Positions 1 to 10,860 of a DNA stretch of 64,000 nucleotides are shown piece by piece. The DNA lies in contig JAUPFV010000004.1 in the NCBI GenBank assembly GCA_036936605.1, positions 287,846,009-287,910,008 of the forward strand. The letters are read 5' to 3'. The DNA is from Limnanthes douglasii subsp. nivea (Eukaryota > Streptophyta > Magnoliopsida > Brassicales > Limnanthaceae). Each line of letters begins with the position of its first letter. The first letter of the stretch is position 1. Below the pieces are notes generated by a model. That model was not told the origin of the DNA. It worked only from the letters and a program-made list of their open reading frames with translations, and did no database searches. A program made the translations under genes and the position numbers.

Positions 1-165
1 CTGAGATGGTCATTGGAATCAGATGTAATTTTTCAAAAAAAAATGTGCACCTGATTCCGATATGGCCACTCGGAATCAGGTGCAATGTTTTTGTCTCCTT
101 ATTTGTTTGTAATTTGTTCAAAAAAACGTTGCACCTGATTCCGAGATGGCCACTCGGAATCACAT
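1..165. repeat. Hairpin array, CACCTGATTCCGAG family (left)
   Basis: Two and a half hairpins are visible. The best has perfect 15-bp arms at 46-60 and 70-84 (TGCACCTGATTCCGA / TCGGAATCAGGTGCA) around the loop TATGGCCAC. The next has TGATTCCGAG at 136-145 paired with CTCGGAATCA at 153-162. A truncated one occupies 1-25. A/T-rich runs separate the units. A related array sits at 1422-1626 in the facing element. Confidence 0.9.
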
Positions 166-279
166 GCTATCGTTAAAAAAAACAGAATACAAAAGAACAG
201 TCATATGGACACAAAACCAAATCAAACTCGAAAATAGATCCAAACAAAAGCATAAACCCTAATCGAATCCTAAATCTAC

Positions 280-330
280 CAAATAAGAACCCTAATCGAA
301 CCCTAAATCTACCAAATAAGAACCCTAACC
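280..330. repeat. Short tandem repeat in leader/intron
   Basis: A unit reading roughly 'aaccctaatcgaaccctaaatctaccaaataag' (given here as two halves, AACCCTAATCGAA and TCTACCAAATAAG) is present about twice in tandem. It lies between the splice donor and the hairpin array of the left element. No function is evident. Confidence 0.6.
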
Positions 331-569
331 TTACAAGAACAATCTTAGCCAAAAGACAGTACCGAAAACTGAAGAACCCTAATCGAACAACAACCTAGCT
401 GAAAACTGAAAACACAAAAAAACTACTGAAGAAATCTTACCTTTGGGAAGGGCTGCTCTCTCTCTTCGATTAGAGTTTTGAAAGGAAACTGGAAAACAAA
501 TCTCTCTTCGATTAGGGTTTTGAAAGGGAACCAGAAAACAAAAGACTTTAGAAAACTAAAGTAATAGAT

Positions 570-692
570 AAGTATGGTATTTATAAATGAGTAGAATGAT
601 AAATGTCTAATTTCCTTTACGGAGGAAATAACAACATGAGGTTATTTTCAAATTATAGAGGAAATAAAAATTATCATGGAGAAAATAGCTTT
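570..692 (-). repeat. Terminal inverted repeat arm (pairs with 988-1115)
   Basis: On the minus strand this arm begins AAGCTATTTTCTCCAT and continues through a T-rich stretch and several TTTATTTCC blocks. The same order occurs on the plus strand from 988. Similarity extends about 120 bp and includes the block GATAAATGTCTAATTTCC compared with GGTAAATATGTTATTTCC. It ends abruptly at AAGCTT, which I take as the transposon terminus. Confidence 0.65.
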
Positions 693-987
693 GGCCTAAA
701 TTTAGTCGGATGAAAAGAAATATAATTTCGACAATCTAAATAGCAATCATATCCTGCCATCTAGTATATTTTAGATACTAATGACTGAAAAGACAAAATA
801 AATACGCTAGGGAAACTATATATATTTTATTAAAAAAAATATATTGAGATACAAATTGTTCAATTTTTTTAATGGAATTTGAATATTGTATTATAATACA
901 AATAATATTTGAAAAATATATGACTAAATTTATTATATTTTACAATTTACATTTAGCAATTAATCTATTCATGTTTTTATAAACGGT
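693..987. other. Spacer between two facing TIR ends
   Basis: About 295 bp of AT-rich DNA lies between the two facing termini. I see no ORF and no recognisable repeat. It may be the original target sequence between two insertions. Confidence 0.4.
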
Positions 988-1115
988 GAAGCTATTTTCT
1001 CCATCAAATTTTTTATTTCCCCCTAAATAAATAAAAACTTCATTTTATTATTTCTTTCATAAAGGAAATAACATATTTACCCTTCTTTTTTATCCCAAAA
1101 TACATTCATTATCCA
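988..1115 (+). repeat. Terminal inverted repeat arm (pairs with 570-692)
   Basis: Begins AAGCTATTTTCTCCATC and continues into TTTATTTCCCC and AGGAAATAACAT blocks. It aligns with the reverse complement of 570-692 over about 120 bp with scattered mismatches, which suggests that two elements of one family inserted head to head. Confidence 0.65.
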
Positions 1116-1421
1116 GCAACTCCATCGACTTCTACTACCATCTCAACTATCTTCAATCCTAATAACTTCTGCACACCCAACCAACCCTATTAGCTTCTCA
1201 CCATCAATCACCCCTAAATCCTAACCCTAGTCTAGCCTAGCTAATATAAAAATGGCATTCTTTTCATATTTCTTTTCAAATCTTGAAAAATAACAAACCC
1301 TAGGCACCTATTCGATTTCTCTTCTAATCTTAAAAAATAACGGTAGTTTTTCTCGAATTCGTCTAAGGTAGAAATCATTCGTTATCTAAAAAAAACAACA
1401 CTTAAAATTGAAACAGGCAAA

Positions 1422-1626
1422 ATGCACCTAATTCTGAGACGATATCTCAGAATTAAGTGCATTTTTATATATAAAAAACACATGATTCCGAGGTGCTGTC
1501 TTGGAATCAGGTGTTTTTTTTATAAAAAAAATGCACCTGATTCCTATCTGCTGTCTCAGAATGAGGTGTTTTTTTTCTAGAAAAAAGCAACTAATTCCTA
1601 TTTGATGTCTCGGAATTAGTTGTTTT
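1422..1626. repeat. Four tandem hairpins, CACCTGATTCCGAG family (right)
   Basis: The first hairpin has 18-nt arms at 1422-1439 and 1445-1462 with one mismatch (ATGCACCTAATTCTGAGA and its partner). Three more follow near 1481-1512, 1531-1567 and 1585-1626, at roughly 50-bp spacing. Stems have diverged in sequence, but changes on one arm are often matched on the other (for example AACTAATTCC with GGAATTAGTT). Each stem is followed by a run of 5-8 T. Confidence 0.9.
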
Positions 1627-1640
1627 TTGCTAAGACCTGC

Positions 1641-2239
1641 ACAAATCGGGATTTTTGAAAACGTGTTTTTTTAACACAGATTTTTAAATTACATGAATGT
1701 AAAACTAAAAAAATAAGATTAATTTACTTTGTTGGTTGATTGGGTGATGTTCTCCGACGTTAAATTTTTGGTTTGGGTATGTTCCTCTTCCATGAGTAAT
1801 CTTTAAGAAATTTGATTTTTTTTTGTTTTTAGAGTTTAATTTTAGAAGCTAAATCATATATGTTCCACAAAATTATTTCACCTTCAATGTATATATTGTC
1901 ATTGCATGATTCTTGTATGGTAACCTTTAACCACTTTATAAGTGTCACCACATCATACTACTATAAATCAGATATATCATTAACCACCTTTAACCACTTT
2001 ATAAGTGTCACCACATCATACTACCTTAATAATAAATGTATAGATCGTCTAATGAGATATATCATTATCAAGGCTCTAGTCAATAAATCAAATGTGATGT
2101 ATTTGTTTAAGTATTATCATTGTAATCTTGAAAATGTAAGGTTTGTCATTTTTTGCGAAATCATTATACTACTTATACGAGATGATATTATCTTGAAGTC
2201 ACACCAGTTCATTTTGAATACTTAAGTTCTTTTATATGA
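1641..2239. other. AT-rich stretch with a 59-bp tandem duplication
   Basis: The only structure seen is a direct duplication: the block AACCACTTTATAAGTGTCAC and its continuation occur at about 1921-1961 and again at 1980-2023. A 121-codon open frame (1860-2225) runs through it and so carries a repeated peptide. Its composition is low-complexity and AT-driven, and I do not call it a gene. Confidence 0.6.
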
Positions 2240-2779
2240 CATCTTATATGTAGACTGTCGGATGTTAATTTAAATCAAAAGTTGAAAACGAGTAGTGCGT
2301 TGATGTAATGTAGATGACCTTTTGCCTTCACGATTACTTATTTGTCTAGGTGACTTATAAATCATCGACCTCGTATTTAAATCGGTGGTGAATATATTAT
2401 TGAATAGTTCATAAAAAAAGATAAAACCATTTTTTACTCTTCTTTTCAAAAAACATTATCTCTTAAAAGTTTTCGCTCTTTAAACATGTATGATAAAATG
2501 CGATCTCTTATAACACTACTTGTTAGATGGAGGATAATTCTAGCTATTTTTAGTTGTTTGTAACAAAGTAACATCTTACAAGTCATCATATTCGGGATTA
2601 AGTTAGGGATATTCCTCATTCTCTTAGTATTTCTTTGTTAGTTGTAGTAGCATTAAGGGTAAAAATCGTGAAACACAAATATGATTTGCTTATATAGCAC
2701 GTTGATTCTAACCCTGTTATTTTTAAAATTGGAGTTTATTGGTCATAATTATCCTTTGTATTTCATATCGATTCAAAAT

Positions 2780-3270
2780 TAGTGTTTGAAAAAAGTCACA
2801 AACCTCATGAAAATTGACCATTGTCAGTGGTTTTGCAACTATTCATTTAGTAAAATAGTCAACATCAACTACTAAAAATTGGTATAATATTGTAGCCATT
2901 GGTAAATGACCCACTAAATCGATTTCTATTATTCGAACTGATAAAGAACATCAATATATCCAAGTGGTTCACTAGGTAGGTGTATTGTATTAGGAAACGT
3001 TGGGACAAATTATAATTTTGACCTGAATGTTTTGCATCCATAGCCAATGTTGGCCCATAATGCTCTATCCGAAGATTTCATTAGATCAACCACCGATATC
3101 CATAATGTGCTTTTGAAATACCCTCATATAAATATTGTTAAATAAATGATGCTTATTTATTTACAAGACATCGTATAAATAGTCCAGTAGTAGTTTTCCT
3201 ATAAAATATATCGTTATGGAGTACATACTTTGTAGCATTTATTACAACGTTCGTGGTTGAGTTTTATCTT
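2780..3270 (-). pseudogene. Copy A integrase relic
   Basis: In the correct broken frame the reverse strand encodes a segment like VVDVDYFTK followed by AKPLTMVNFHEVCDF. This is the region around the first catalytic Asp of gypsy integrases (usual form VDYFTKWIEA). The Trp of the TKWIEA block is replaced by a stop. It is almost identical to the copy B segment at 27230-27418. Normal function would be strand transfer of element cDNA, but this copy cannot encode a protein. Confidence 0.8.
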
Positions 3271-4330
3271 GTGGTACTACATGCTCAAAAATCATGACGT
3301 TGACCCCTTGTCTTCCCAAGTAGAAAAAATTCTGAACTTTTATCTTTGATTAAAATCGTTGGAATATCTTGCACGGCAACCATAAAATTATCTTATAAAC
3401 ATCACAACTTGGTTAATCGTATTTCGAGCGTAGTACCTGATCATAAATGAACTTATCAAACTCTTTTTCCATTTATTTTAACGTTTCCAAATATTATCTC
3501 ATATTTTATTATTTTTTCTCATGCATTTATTATGCATGATTTATTATCAATTAAGGGTCTTATATAAGATGTATTGCTCGAACACCACATATATGGGCCA
3601 AACGTATTCCGACCATCACTACCTCGTAATCAGTTTCAATATTTATAGCATGGAAAACAAATCATATATCACTTCATATTTTCCCCTACCATGGGGGTTA
3701 GGAAAATTCTAGCACCAATATCATTTGAACTGAATGCCACATGTATACAAACGACCACTCTTATTCTTTAAATAAAACCTCACTTGGGATTTCATTCTTG
3801 AGGCCATGCCTATTTTTCTTGAAATGTGAAATTGCTTGGAATTTAATCAATGTATATGGTTTATACTTAATTTCATATTCTCCAAGCTCAATAAAATACC
3901 ACGTCAACCAACCGAACACATGCGATTTTTGTAGAACACTTCGTAAAGGGAAAGAAGTACGCAACACAAAAATACGTTCTTAATATAAGGTCGCATTTTA
4001 TGTGATTTCACCACTAAACCAATGGATAACTTCTCGATAATAAGATATCATGTCTATGCATCAACTAAACTGTTACTTACATAATATACCAGTCAGCGTA
4101 CACATTTTTATTTATGGGTAAGCATGACATAACTAGAAAGTTAAAAATATATTAATATATAAATAATGATTATTCTTCTCGTGTCTTTGATAATATATGA
4201 GTTCATATTAGGTATTTTTTAGATAAAAAACTTGTGTGCATTTTTTATCCCACTAAATTTTGTTTGCTCTTTTCAAAATATCAAAGAAAACATGACCCTT
4301 ATCTGAAGTCGGAAGATAAATCTTGATAAA
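3271..4330 (-). pseudogene. Copy A RNase H / connection relic
   Basis: This part aligns with copy B 25500-26930 and is heavily broken. The track around 3760-3970 (minus) has residues like VFGWLTWYFIELGEYEIKYKP, matching the RNase H segment in which gypsy proteins usually read W..EL.EYDI.Y.PR (here broken). Compared with copy B it lacks the 320-bp insert found at 25984-26303, so it serves as an empty site. Confidence 0.7.
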
Positions 4331-4830
4331 GTCACTAAATGTTCCATCAAATACTGTACACTCTAAATAGATTTGGGTTGGGTTATAACCATCAATGCTT
4401 TTAGATGGTCATGATGAGCATTAATATCTTTCTTACTAACCATATAACCCAAGAATTGTCTCATTCGTACTCCCAAAGAATATTTTAATAGATTCAACTT
4501 TAAGTTATACTTTTAAAAATCAATGAATGTCCTAAATAGTGGTGATATGTGTAAGTCATCATCATTACTCTTAACAATCATGCGTCAATGTAAAATTTCA
4601 TATTATTCTCTAATGTTTTAACTAAAAGGTTGACCAAACACTGGTAAGTAGCCTCCACATTCTTTAAGTCAACCATTACTTTATAATAATACATACCTCG
4701 TTCTGTCATAAATACGGTGATCTATTTATCATCAAAGTTCATATTTATTAGATTATATCTGAAGTAGGAAGTTGTATATGATAGTAGATCGTGACTCATT
4801 ATTATATTAACCAATTGATCAATTTGAGGT
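4331..4830 (-). pseudogene. Copy A reverse transcriptase relic (C-terminal part)
   Basis: Reading down from 4830, the reverse strand corresponds to copy B 24800-25290, the RT fingers and palm region. The stretch near 4341-4372 is the uninterrupted equivalent of the site where a SINE entered copy B (25280-25496). Stops and frameshifts occur throughout. The remaining RT N-terminus is at 15200-15425. Confidence 0.75.
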
Positions 4831-5206
4831 TAATGAGTCTAGAACTTTTCACTACTAACTATAGAAACCGGACAAGGGCAATTCGGACAAAAGCCACCCA
4901 TTGAACCATCCGAACTGGACAAAAGTACTAAAAACTAATCACCTTTTGACTAAGCTAATTGCTAATCTGCTTAATAAATTAATGAGTTTTTGAACTCGAC
5001 CTGGTTTCATAAGTTTGACCCGAAAGCCCATGTGGCCCATAATTAAGGGTATAAATAGCCAACCACTTTCATTAATGAGGGGAATGAACATTTAATACAA
5101 CAAGACATCTTAAATCTCTCACTACAAAACACCCATACATTAAATACCTTTGAAACACCACAAAACACATGACCAAATTACCCTCAGTCGAAAATAATCC
5201 ACCCCA
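4831..5206 (+). repeat. Element 1 5' LTR
   Basis: 376 bp, from TAATGAGTCTAG (degenerate TG start) to CCACCCCA. It is the same length as the 3' LTR at 14819-15194. It contains the promoter TATA box at 5050-5057. Confidence 0.92.
5050..5057 (+). promoter_or_regulatory. TATA box of element 1 5' LTR
   Basis: TATAAATA within AAGGGTATAAATAGCC. The same box is conserved in the 3' LTR, in the 18267-18643 LTR and in both element 2 LTRs, which supports it as the LTR core promoter. Confidence 0.75.
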
Positions 5207-5208
5207 AA

Positions 5209-5228
5209 TTGGCGACTACAGTGGTAGG
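5209..5228 (+). other. Primer-binding site, element 1
   Basis: TTGGCGACTACAGTGGTAG lies two bases after the LTR. Element 2 and the 18267 fragment have TTGGCGACCACAGTGGGAG at the same place, so this copy has mutated. It would pair with the 3' end of a host tRNA to prime minus-strand synthesis. I do not assign the tRNA. Confidence 0.8.
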
Positions 5229-5277
5229 AGAAGGTGCCTGAATTTAGCATTCGAAACCATCAAGAAAAACAAGTTCG

Positions 5278-6690
5278 ATGAATCAGGACGAGCAGGCAGT
5301 GCCACCAACTTTGGCAGAAGTGGTGGGAGAAAATGATGAATATACGATTGAAAAGCGAGATAGATTGAGAGCTGAGATAGAAGCCTCGAGGGCTGCTAAA
5401 AGGGTGGAGATGGGCTTAAAATAAAAATCAAAAGTGTCAGCCGTTCACCACATTGACAATCCAAGGGAGCATGACCCATCAACAAAGAACCATGTAAGTA
5501 CTAAAAGACTCATGCTAGCTCAAAGAAGTCTCACCGCGGTCTAAACCGGTGAAGAGCTCAGATTCATATTCAGAATTTTCTGGTAGCTCCTCGAACGAAG
5601 ATGGAGTTGAGGAGTCCCTGTCATCCAGCAGTGATGAGGGCCGTTCTAAAAAGAAGCAGAAGTTGGTCAAAAAGTATTCAAGAAAGAGGGACATGCATGG
5701 AAGGTTGAAAATGCATCTAGGAAAAGGGTCATCTCATGGTCACAACCATGGCCGGAAACATGTAGACCGACTATTGATGGATCCTTTCGCCTTTCATGAT
5801 GAACCAGGTATCTTTGCAACTCCCAATGAAGATACCATGTTTAGTCGTGGCCGAAATTAGAGACAATCTCCATTGTCTTCCAAGATACTGTCCGAAAACC
5901 TTCCTAAGAGGTTTGACAGTACAAAGATGGAAAAATACGATGGGAGTAAAGATCCAGATAATCAGCTGGAACAATTCAAAACTTTATGATGAATTTTGAC
6001 AATGATGATAAGTTGCTTTGTAGAGCGTTCTCCCAGTCTTTTACGGGGAGTGCTCTGAAGTGGTATAATAGTCTGCCACAGGGTTGCATCAGAAATTTTG
6101 ATACTTTTTGGGTGGCCTTCCGGAGGCAGTTCGTCGGAAGTAAGGAAGTGAAGGACAATGGAGACACTATTAACCATTGTGCCCAAGAACCAAATGAATC
6201 CTTGAAAGAATATATAATTCTCTTTATGAACACCGAGAATGGATTAGCTGATTGATTTGAACAAGTAGCAATAGCTTCTCTAAGGCAGGGTTTGAACCCT
6301 GGTAATTTGGATGATTCGGTAACCAGAAAGAAGGCCATGACGTGGGGCGGTTTACTGAATCAAGTGGGGAAACAAATCAATGTAGATGAAACGAAGAAGA
6401 TCAGGGTGCATAGGCAGGAGAGATAGGCCCCAGCTGCACCAAACCAGAATCAGTCCGGATACAAGGCTAAGGAAGTCGAACAGGGTCCCAGCAGGGCCAA
6501 GGCTCAATCCCACCCAACACCAGCTCAGAGCCAACAATCCAGAAATAAGCGAGGGCCTTGTGTTCAACCGGAGTGGTTTGCCGATTTGAAAGAGAATGTG
6601 GCAACCATCTATGACAAAACAAAAGACGAAGTACATTTCAAGAAGCCAGTTGCGCTTCAATCTCCCATGGAAAGTCGAAATAATTGTTTC
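5278..6690 (+). pseudogene. Element 1 gag (broken)
   Basis: Capsid-like gag. The first ATG (5278) matches the internal ATG of element 2 gag (51626). Recognisable in order: an N-terminal charged segment, a Ser/Asp-rich and then Lys-rich stretch (5549-5740), the segment HVDRLLMDPFAFHDEPGIFA, the gag core with LLCRAFSQSFTGSALKWYNS (5986-6255), and a Gln/Pro-rich tail. Stops occur at about 5420, 5570 (frameshift), 5858 and 6255, among others. Element 2's copy reads through the same region without a break, so this one decayed after insertion. The product would package element RNA in cytoplasmic particles. Confidence 0.85.
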
Positions 6691-7700
6691 TGCCAATATC
6701 ATCATATATTGGTCATAATACAGAAGATTGCATTTCTTTGAAGCAAAAAGTACAAAACTTGATTGAAAAGGAAAGTTGGGTGCTTATGTTAAAAGAAAAA
6801 ATGGAAAGAGGCTTGATAATGCTCATCGGACTGGCCCAACAAACAACGCAGGGGCATCGCCTCCGGTGGGGCTATGGTGATAATTAAAATATTTGATGTA
6901 GAGTCAGAGTATTTGGATCCTGATCTAACCTGGAATAAGGTGGGCGTTATCATAGAACACAGCAAGACGGTGTCCGGGCTCATCAGCTTTTTTGAGTAAC
7001 TTAAAATATTTGGGGGGACACCATGACTGCACCGACTGCTTCTTCGAGAAAGAGGCATGTTCATACCCTAGCTACTCAACTGGAAGGAGGCATAACTTTC
7101 AATCAATCGCAAATTCCTTTTCCCCTCATTGTTTTTGATGAAGATGATTTGAGGGACATAGCTGGTCCCCATGAAGATGTTGTGGTGATAGGAGCATCCA
7201 TTGGGGGAAATGACATTAGACGAATTTTGGTGGACACCGGTAGTTCAGCCAATATCCTCTTTTTAACTTCCTATAAACAAATGAAGAATCCAACAATGAT
7301 TCAGCGTTCAAACAGGTCAAATGTGGGTTTCACTGGAAGCTCATCGGACGTAATCGGGGAGTTTGAGGAGGAAGTTTTGTTGGGCAATGGCCCTTTTAAG
7401 AAGATGGTCAGACTATTTTTCATTGTGGTGGATTGTACCACATGCTACAATGCCATTTTGGGAAGGTCTTGGATCTCCAGGATGCATACTGTGGCTTCAA
7501 CAATCCACCAATGTTTAAAATACGTTGTGTAAGGACAAGTGGGAGTTGTCCGAAATAGTCAAAAGATAGCAAGGGAGTGTTATGCAACAACAATGGCCCC
7601 TCGAACTTTGGGGGTAGTTCGGATCAGTGAGGATTAGCAGTTGGAGGGGCCCTTTGGGGGAGAGGGTGAAATTGATGACCCAGAGAGACCCTTGGTGTTG
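6691..7700 (+). pseudogene. Element 1 gag tail and aspartic protease
   Basis: After a gag-end motif like GHNTEDCISLK (near 6710-6750), the 169-codon open frame 7023-7532 holds a retropepsin domain. It includes the active-site motif ILVDTGSSANILF (Asp codon 7233-7235) and the later motif YNAILGRSW. A stop ends the frame at 7532, where element 2 continues with GQVGVV. The active-site triad itself is intact. The protease normally cuts the gag-pol polyprotein, but the surrounding stops make the polyprotein impossible. Confidence 0.85.
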
Positions 7701-8730
7701 TAATACCAATTGAAGAGGTTGAAACTCACTCTCTGGCTGAAGAAAGAAACGTCAAGATCGGATCTAAGATGACATCACAACTGAAGAGTAAAATGCTACC
7801 TTTTTTAACAGACCATCATCATGTTTTTGCTTGGTGCAATGCTGATGTAACCGGAGTACCAGCAGATGTTATATCACACCAACTATCCATCCGAAGAGAT
7901 GTAGCACCTGTTGTACAATAGAGGAGAGCTTTTTCTAAGGAGAAAGCTGATGTCGTAGTTCAAGAGGTTGACCGACTTACTAAGATGGGGAACATAAAGG
8001 AATCCCAGTACCCTTTATGGACAGCCAATCCGTTATTAGTAAAAAAGAAAAATGGAAAATGACGAATGTGCATCGACTTTACAGACCTTAATAGGGCTTG
8101 TCCAAAAGACCTATATCCGGTTCTTCGGATCGATCAGTTAGTGGACTCCACGTCTGGGAACAAGTTGTTGTCATTTATGGATGCCTTCTCCGGGTATAAT
8201 TAGATTCAAGTGGATCTGAAGGATCAAGAACACACCACTTTTGTTACTCATAGGGGCCTTCATTGTTATAAGGTGATGCCTTTTGGGTTAAATAATGCTG
8301 GGGCTATCTATCACAGGTTGGTGAACAAAGCTTTTACTAATCAGATTGGAAGAAACATGAAAGTCTACATTGATGACATGATGGTAAAGAGTGTGGAAGA
8401 AGAACTACACTTGGCAGATCTGCAAGAAACTTTTGCCAACTTGGTAAAATTTAATTTAAAGTTGAACCCAGAGAAGTGTGTTTTTGGAGTGCAGTCCAGG
8501 AAGTTTTTGGGGTATGTGATAAGTGAGAAAGGGATACAACCTGATCCATACCATCTTAGTGCTTTATTTCAGATGGAGCCTCCTCGGAATATTAAAAAAG
8601 TACAAAGATTGACAGGGAGGTTAGCTGCTCTAAACTATTTTATCTCAAGGTCTTCAGATAGGTGTGCCCCGTTTTTCCAAACTTTAAAGGTTGCAAAAGA
8701 ATTCAACTGGTCTCCACAGTGCGACTAGGC
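7701..8730 (+). pseudogene. Element 1 reverse transcriptase
   Basis: Gypsy RT. Identifiable motifs in order are AWCNADVTGVP, RRAFSKEKAD, YPLWTANPLLVKKKNGK, MCIDFTDLNRACPKD, the SFMDAFSGYN block, VMPFGLNNAGAIYHRLVNK and the catalytic YIDD (codons 8366-8377). In-frame stops replace residues near 7920, 8060 and 8201, so only the last 172 codons (8210-8728) are open. The catalytic Asp residues remain. It belongs to one pol polyprotein with its neighbours. Confidence 0.9.
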
Positions 8731-9785
8731 TTTCGATGAAATTAAAAAACACTTATCCTCCCCCAAAACCTTGTTTAAACCTATGATGCAGTCTCCGATT
8801 GTGCCATAAGTGCAGTGCTAGTAAGGGAGGTCGATAATTATCCTCGTCTGGTGTACTACATCAGCAAAAGCTTGATAGATGCTGAAAAGAGGTATTTAAA
8901 ACTTGAAAAACTAGCATTGACTTTAGTAATTGCTGCTAGGAAAATGAGACCCTACTTTCAGTCTCATTATATCATTGTCTGAACGTCTTTTCCCTTGAAA
9001 AACGTTCTCGAGAAAGCAGACGTATCCAGCAGAATGACCAAATGGTCAGTGGAGTTGGGGGACTATGATATTGATTTTACCCCTCGAACTGCAGTCAAGG
9101 CTCAGTCTGTTGCTGACTTCCTAGTTGAATTCACAGGTGAAAAGACTAAGAAAGTATGGGTTGTCCGGACTGATGGTGGATCAAGTACTATGGGTTTTGT
9201 GGTGCGGGGATATGTTTAACCTCTCCGTACGGCGACAAGATGTACCAGGCTATATGTTTGCTTTCAAGGCTTCTAACAATGAGTCAGAATATGAAACTGC
9301 CATAACTGGTTTAAAGTTAGCTCTAATTTGTGGAGCCAAAAGGGTCAAGTTAATGAGTGATTCTTAGCTTTTTTTTTATCTTGCACCAGGTCAATCCGAG
9401 GCAAAAAATGAGCAGTTGATTAAATATTTGTTCATTCTTAAAGAAGTGGCACTTAACTTCAAAGAAATTACCTGTGAGCACATACCCCGAACATAAAATA
9501 CGTTAGCAGACTCCTTAGCAACCATAGCATATTCTGAGTCCTATCCATGGATTCACGTGTAAGAGTGTCTATCCATTCAACTCAATCAGAGCAAGGAGGG
9601 GGATGAAAGTTTAAATATACAAGTGAGTCAACCTCAAGACTGAAGGTATCATCTTTTTCAATATATTTTAGATGGCATCTTGCCTCCGGAAAAGGCGGTA
9701 GCAAGAAAAGTGAAGTATAAGGCTCGTGGATTTTTAATCCTAAGAGACGTTCTTTACAAGAAGTCTTTTAGTAGACCTCTCTTGT
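8731..9785 (+). pseudogene. Element 1 RNase H region
   Basis: Continues pol. It matches element 2's RNase H, including SLIDAEKRYLKLEKLALTL, the stretch SSRMTKWSVELGDYDIDF, VVRTDGGSSTMG and NNESEYETAITGLKLALICG. A deletion of roughly 40 bp near 8785 removes the residues after KTLFKP. Stops occur at about 8727, 8983, 9367 and 9495. Compared with element 2 most stops are single-base changes of Arg or Gln codons. RNase H would degrade the RNA strand of the RNA:DNA hybrid. Confidence 0.85.
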
Positions 9786-10860
9786 GATGTTTGGGGATTG
9801 AAGAGTCCCAGATTGTGCTATCCGAACTACATGATGGTGAGAGATCAGCAGACTGTGGTTATAGAGCTTTAACCAGAAGAGTCTTGTTGGCCGGATACTA
9901 TTGGCCCTCTATAATGAAAGATGCCAAGGAATTGGTGAAGGCGTGTGATCCATGCCAAAGATACGGTAATGAAATTCATATCCCAACTGTCTCTTTAGAG
10001 TCAATTTCTGAGCTAATACCTTTTGCTTGTTAGGGGCTGGATCTGGTGGGACCTCTACCTATGGCGTCCGGAGGGTGCAAAACCATCATTGTTGCCATCG
10101 ATTATTTCTCAAAGTGGATAGAAGCAGCCCCATTGGTAGGAACTACTTCAAAATATTTGCTAATATTTGCTGCAGATTTGGGGTTCCACAAAAGATAACC
10201 ACAGACAATGGGCCACAATTCGATAATAAGGATATGGAGAGCTTCTGTCCCTCTAGAGGCATTCAGCATTGCTTCTCTTCTCCTTTCCACCCACATGCAA
10301 ATGGTCAGGTTGAATTGGCGAACAGGACCATTCTGTCTGGTCTTAAAAAGAATCTAGAAAGGACTGTTGGAAAGTGGCCAAGCTATCTACAAGAAGTACT
10401 ATGGGCCTACCGGACTACTCCTGGGGCTGCTACACAGGAATCCCCATTTACCTTGGTATATGGTATGGATGCAATAGGTTCTATAGAAGCAACTCTTCCT
10501 TCATTTAGAGTCCACAATTTTTCCGAACAGGCTAATGAAATGGCAATCAGAAGTCAACTCGACTTGATAGAAGAAAAAAGAGTTAAGGCTCATCTCAGAG
10601 CCACACACTATCAGGGATTGATAAGAAGCAGGTTTTCTTCTAGAGTCAGAAGGAGGGATTTTCAACTAGGGGATAAATTGTTGAGAAAAGTCTTCCTACA
10701 CACTAAGGAGAAAAATTTCGGCAAACTAGCTCCAAATTGGGAAGGACCCTATGTGGTCATTGAAAAGCTTAAGTCTGGGACATACAGGCTTCAAGATAAA
10801 GATGGAAGGATCTTGAATCACCCCTGGAACATTAAACACATCCGGTTTTATCTAGAATGA
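9786..10860 (+). pseudogene. Element 1 integrase (frameshifted)
   Basis: The zinc-binding part is visible in 9791-10033, with CDPCQRYGN at its end. The catalytic core is split by a frameshift near 10150: AIDYFSKWIEAAPLV lies in one frame, and TDNGPQFDN and FHPHANGQVELANRTI (the second Asp and the Glu) in the 277-codon frame 10027-10860. The C-terminus carries a GPYVVIEKLKSGTYRL block of the GPY/F type, with no chromodomain after it. Pol ends at the TGA at 10858-10860. Integrase inserts the cDNA into the genome. All three acidic residues survive, but in two frames. Confidence 0.88.

Larger units (their letters stand above)
1..692 (-). mobile_element. End of a TIR DNA transposon (left copy), cut by window start
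   Basis: Read on the minus strand from 692 inwards, this is one end of a transposon. It holds a long terminal repeat arm (about 570-692), a TATA-like TTATAAATA (minus, 578-586), an untranslated leader in which a CTAATCGAAGAGAG unit occurs twice (about 461-520), a good splice donor AAAG/GTAAGATTTC (GT at 439-440), and an apparent intron ending in a hairpin array (1-165). The layout mirrors the facing copy at 988-1640, so the two ends support each other. A Mutator-like family is my best guess from the long TIR with an internal promoter. No transposase is visible and the rest lies outside the window. Confidence 0.55.
988..1640 (+). mobile_element. End of a TIR DNA transposon (right copy)
   Basis: This is a mirror image of 1-692 on the plus strand: TIR arm 988-1115, TATA-like ATATAAAAA at 1244-1252, a leader containing AACCCTAGGCACC, and a splice donor CTAAG/GTAGAAATC (GT at 1368-1369). 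A four-hairpin array then follows at 1422-1626. No coding region or second terminus follows before the unrelated copy A relic at about 2240, so the copy is probably truncated. Shared architecture with the left copy is the main support. Confidence 0.5.
2240..4830 (-). mobile_element. Old Ty3/gypsy relic, copy A (main part)
   Basis: Reverse-strand remains of a gypsy pol region (RT, RNase H, integrase in that order reading from 4830 down to about 2240). It aligns along its length with the forward relic copy B (24800-27860), for example at the integrase segment around 2790-2990 and at the final stretch 2260-2400. The part encoding the RT N-terminus was displaced to 15200-15425 when element 1 inserted at the GAGGT at 4826-4830. 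Many stops and indels show that it is ancient. No LTR is recognised. Confidence 0.85.

Noticed and set aside
1860..2225. 121-codon ORF with an internal peptide repeat
   Set aside because: The repeat comes from a 59-bp DNA duplication. Composition is AT-driven and no motif is recognisable.
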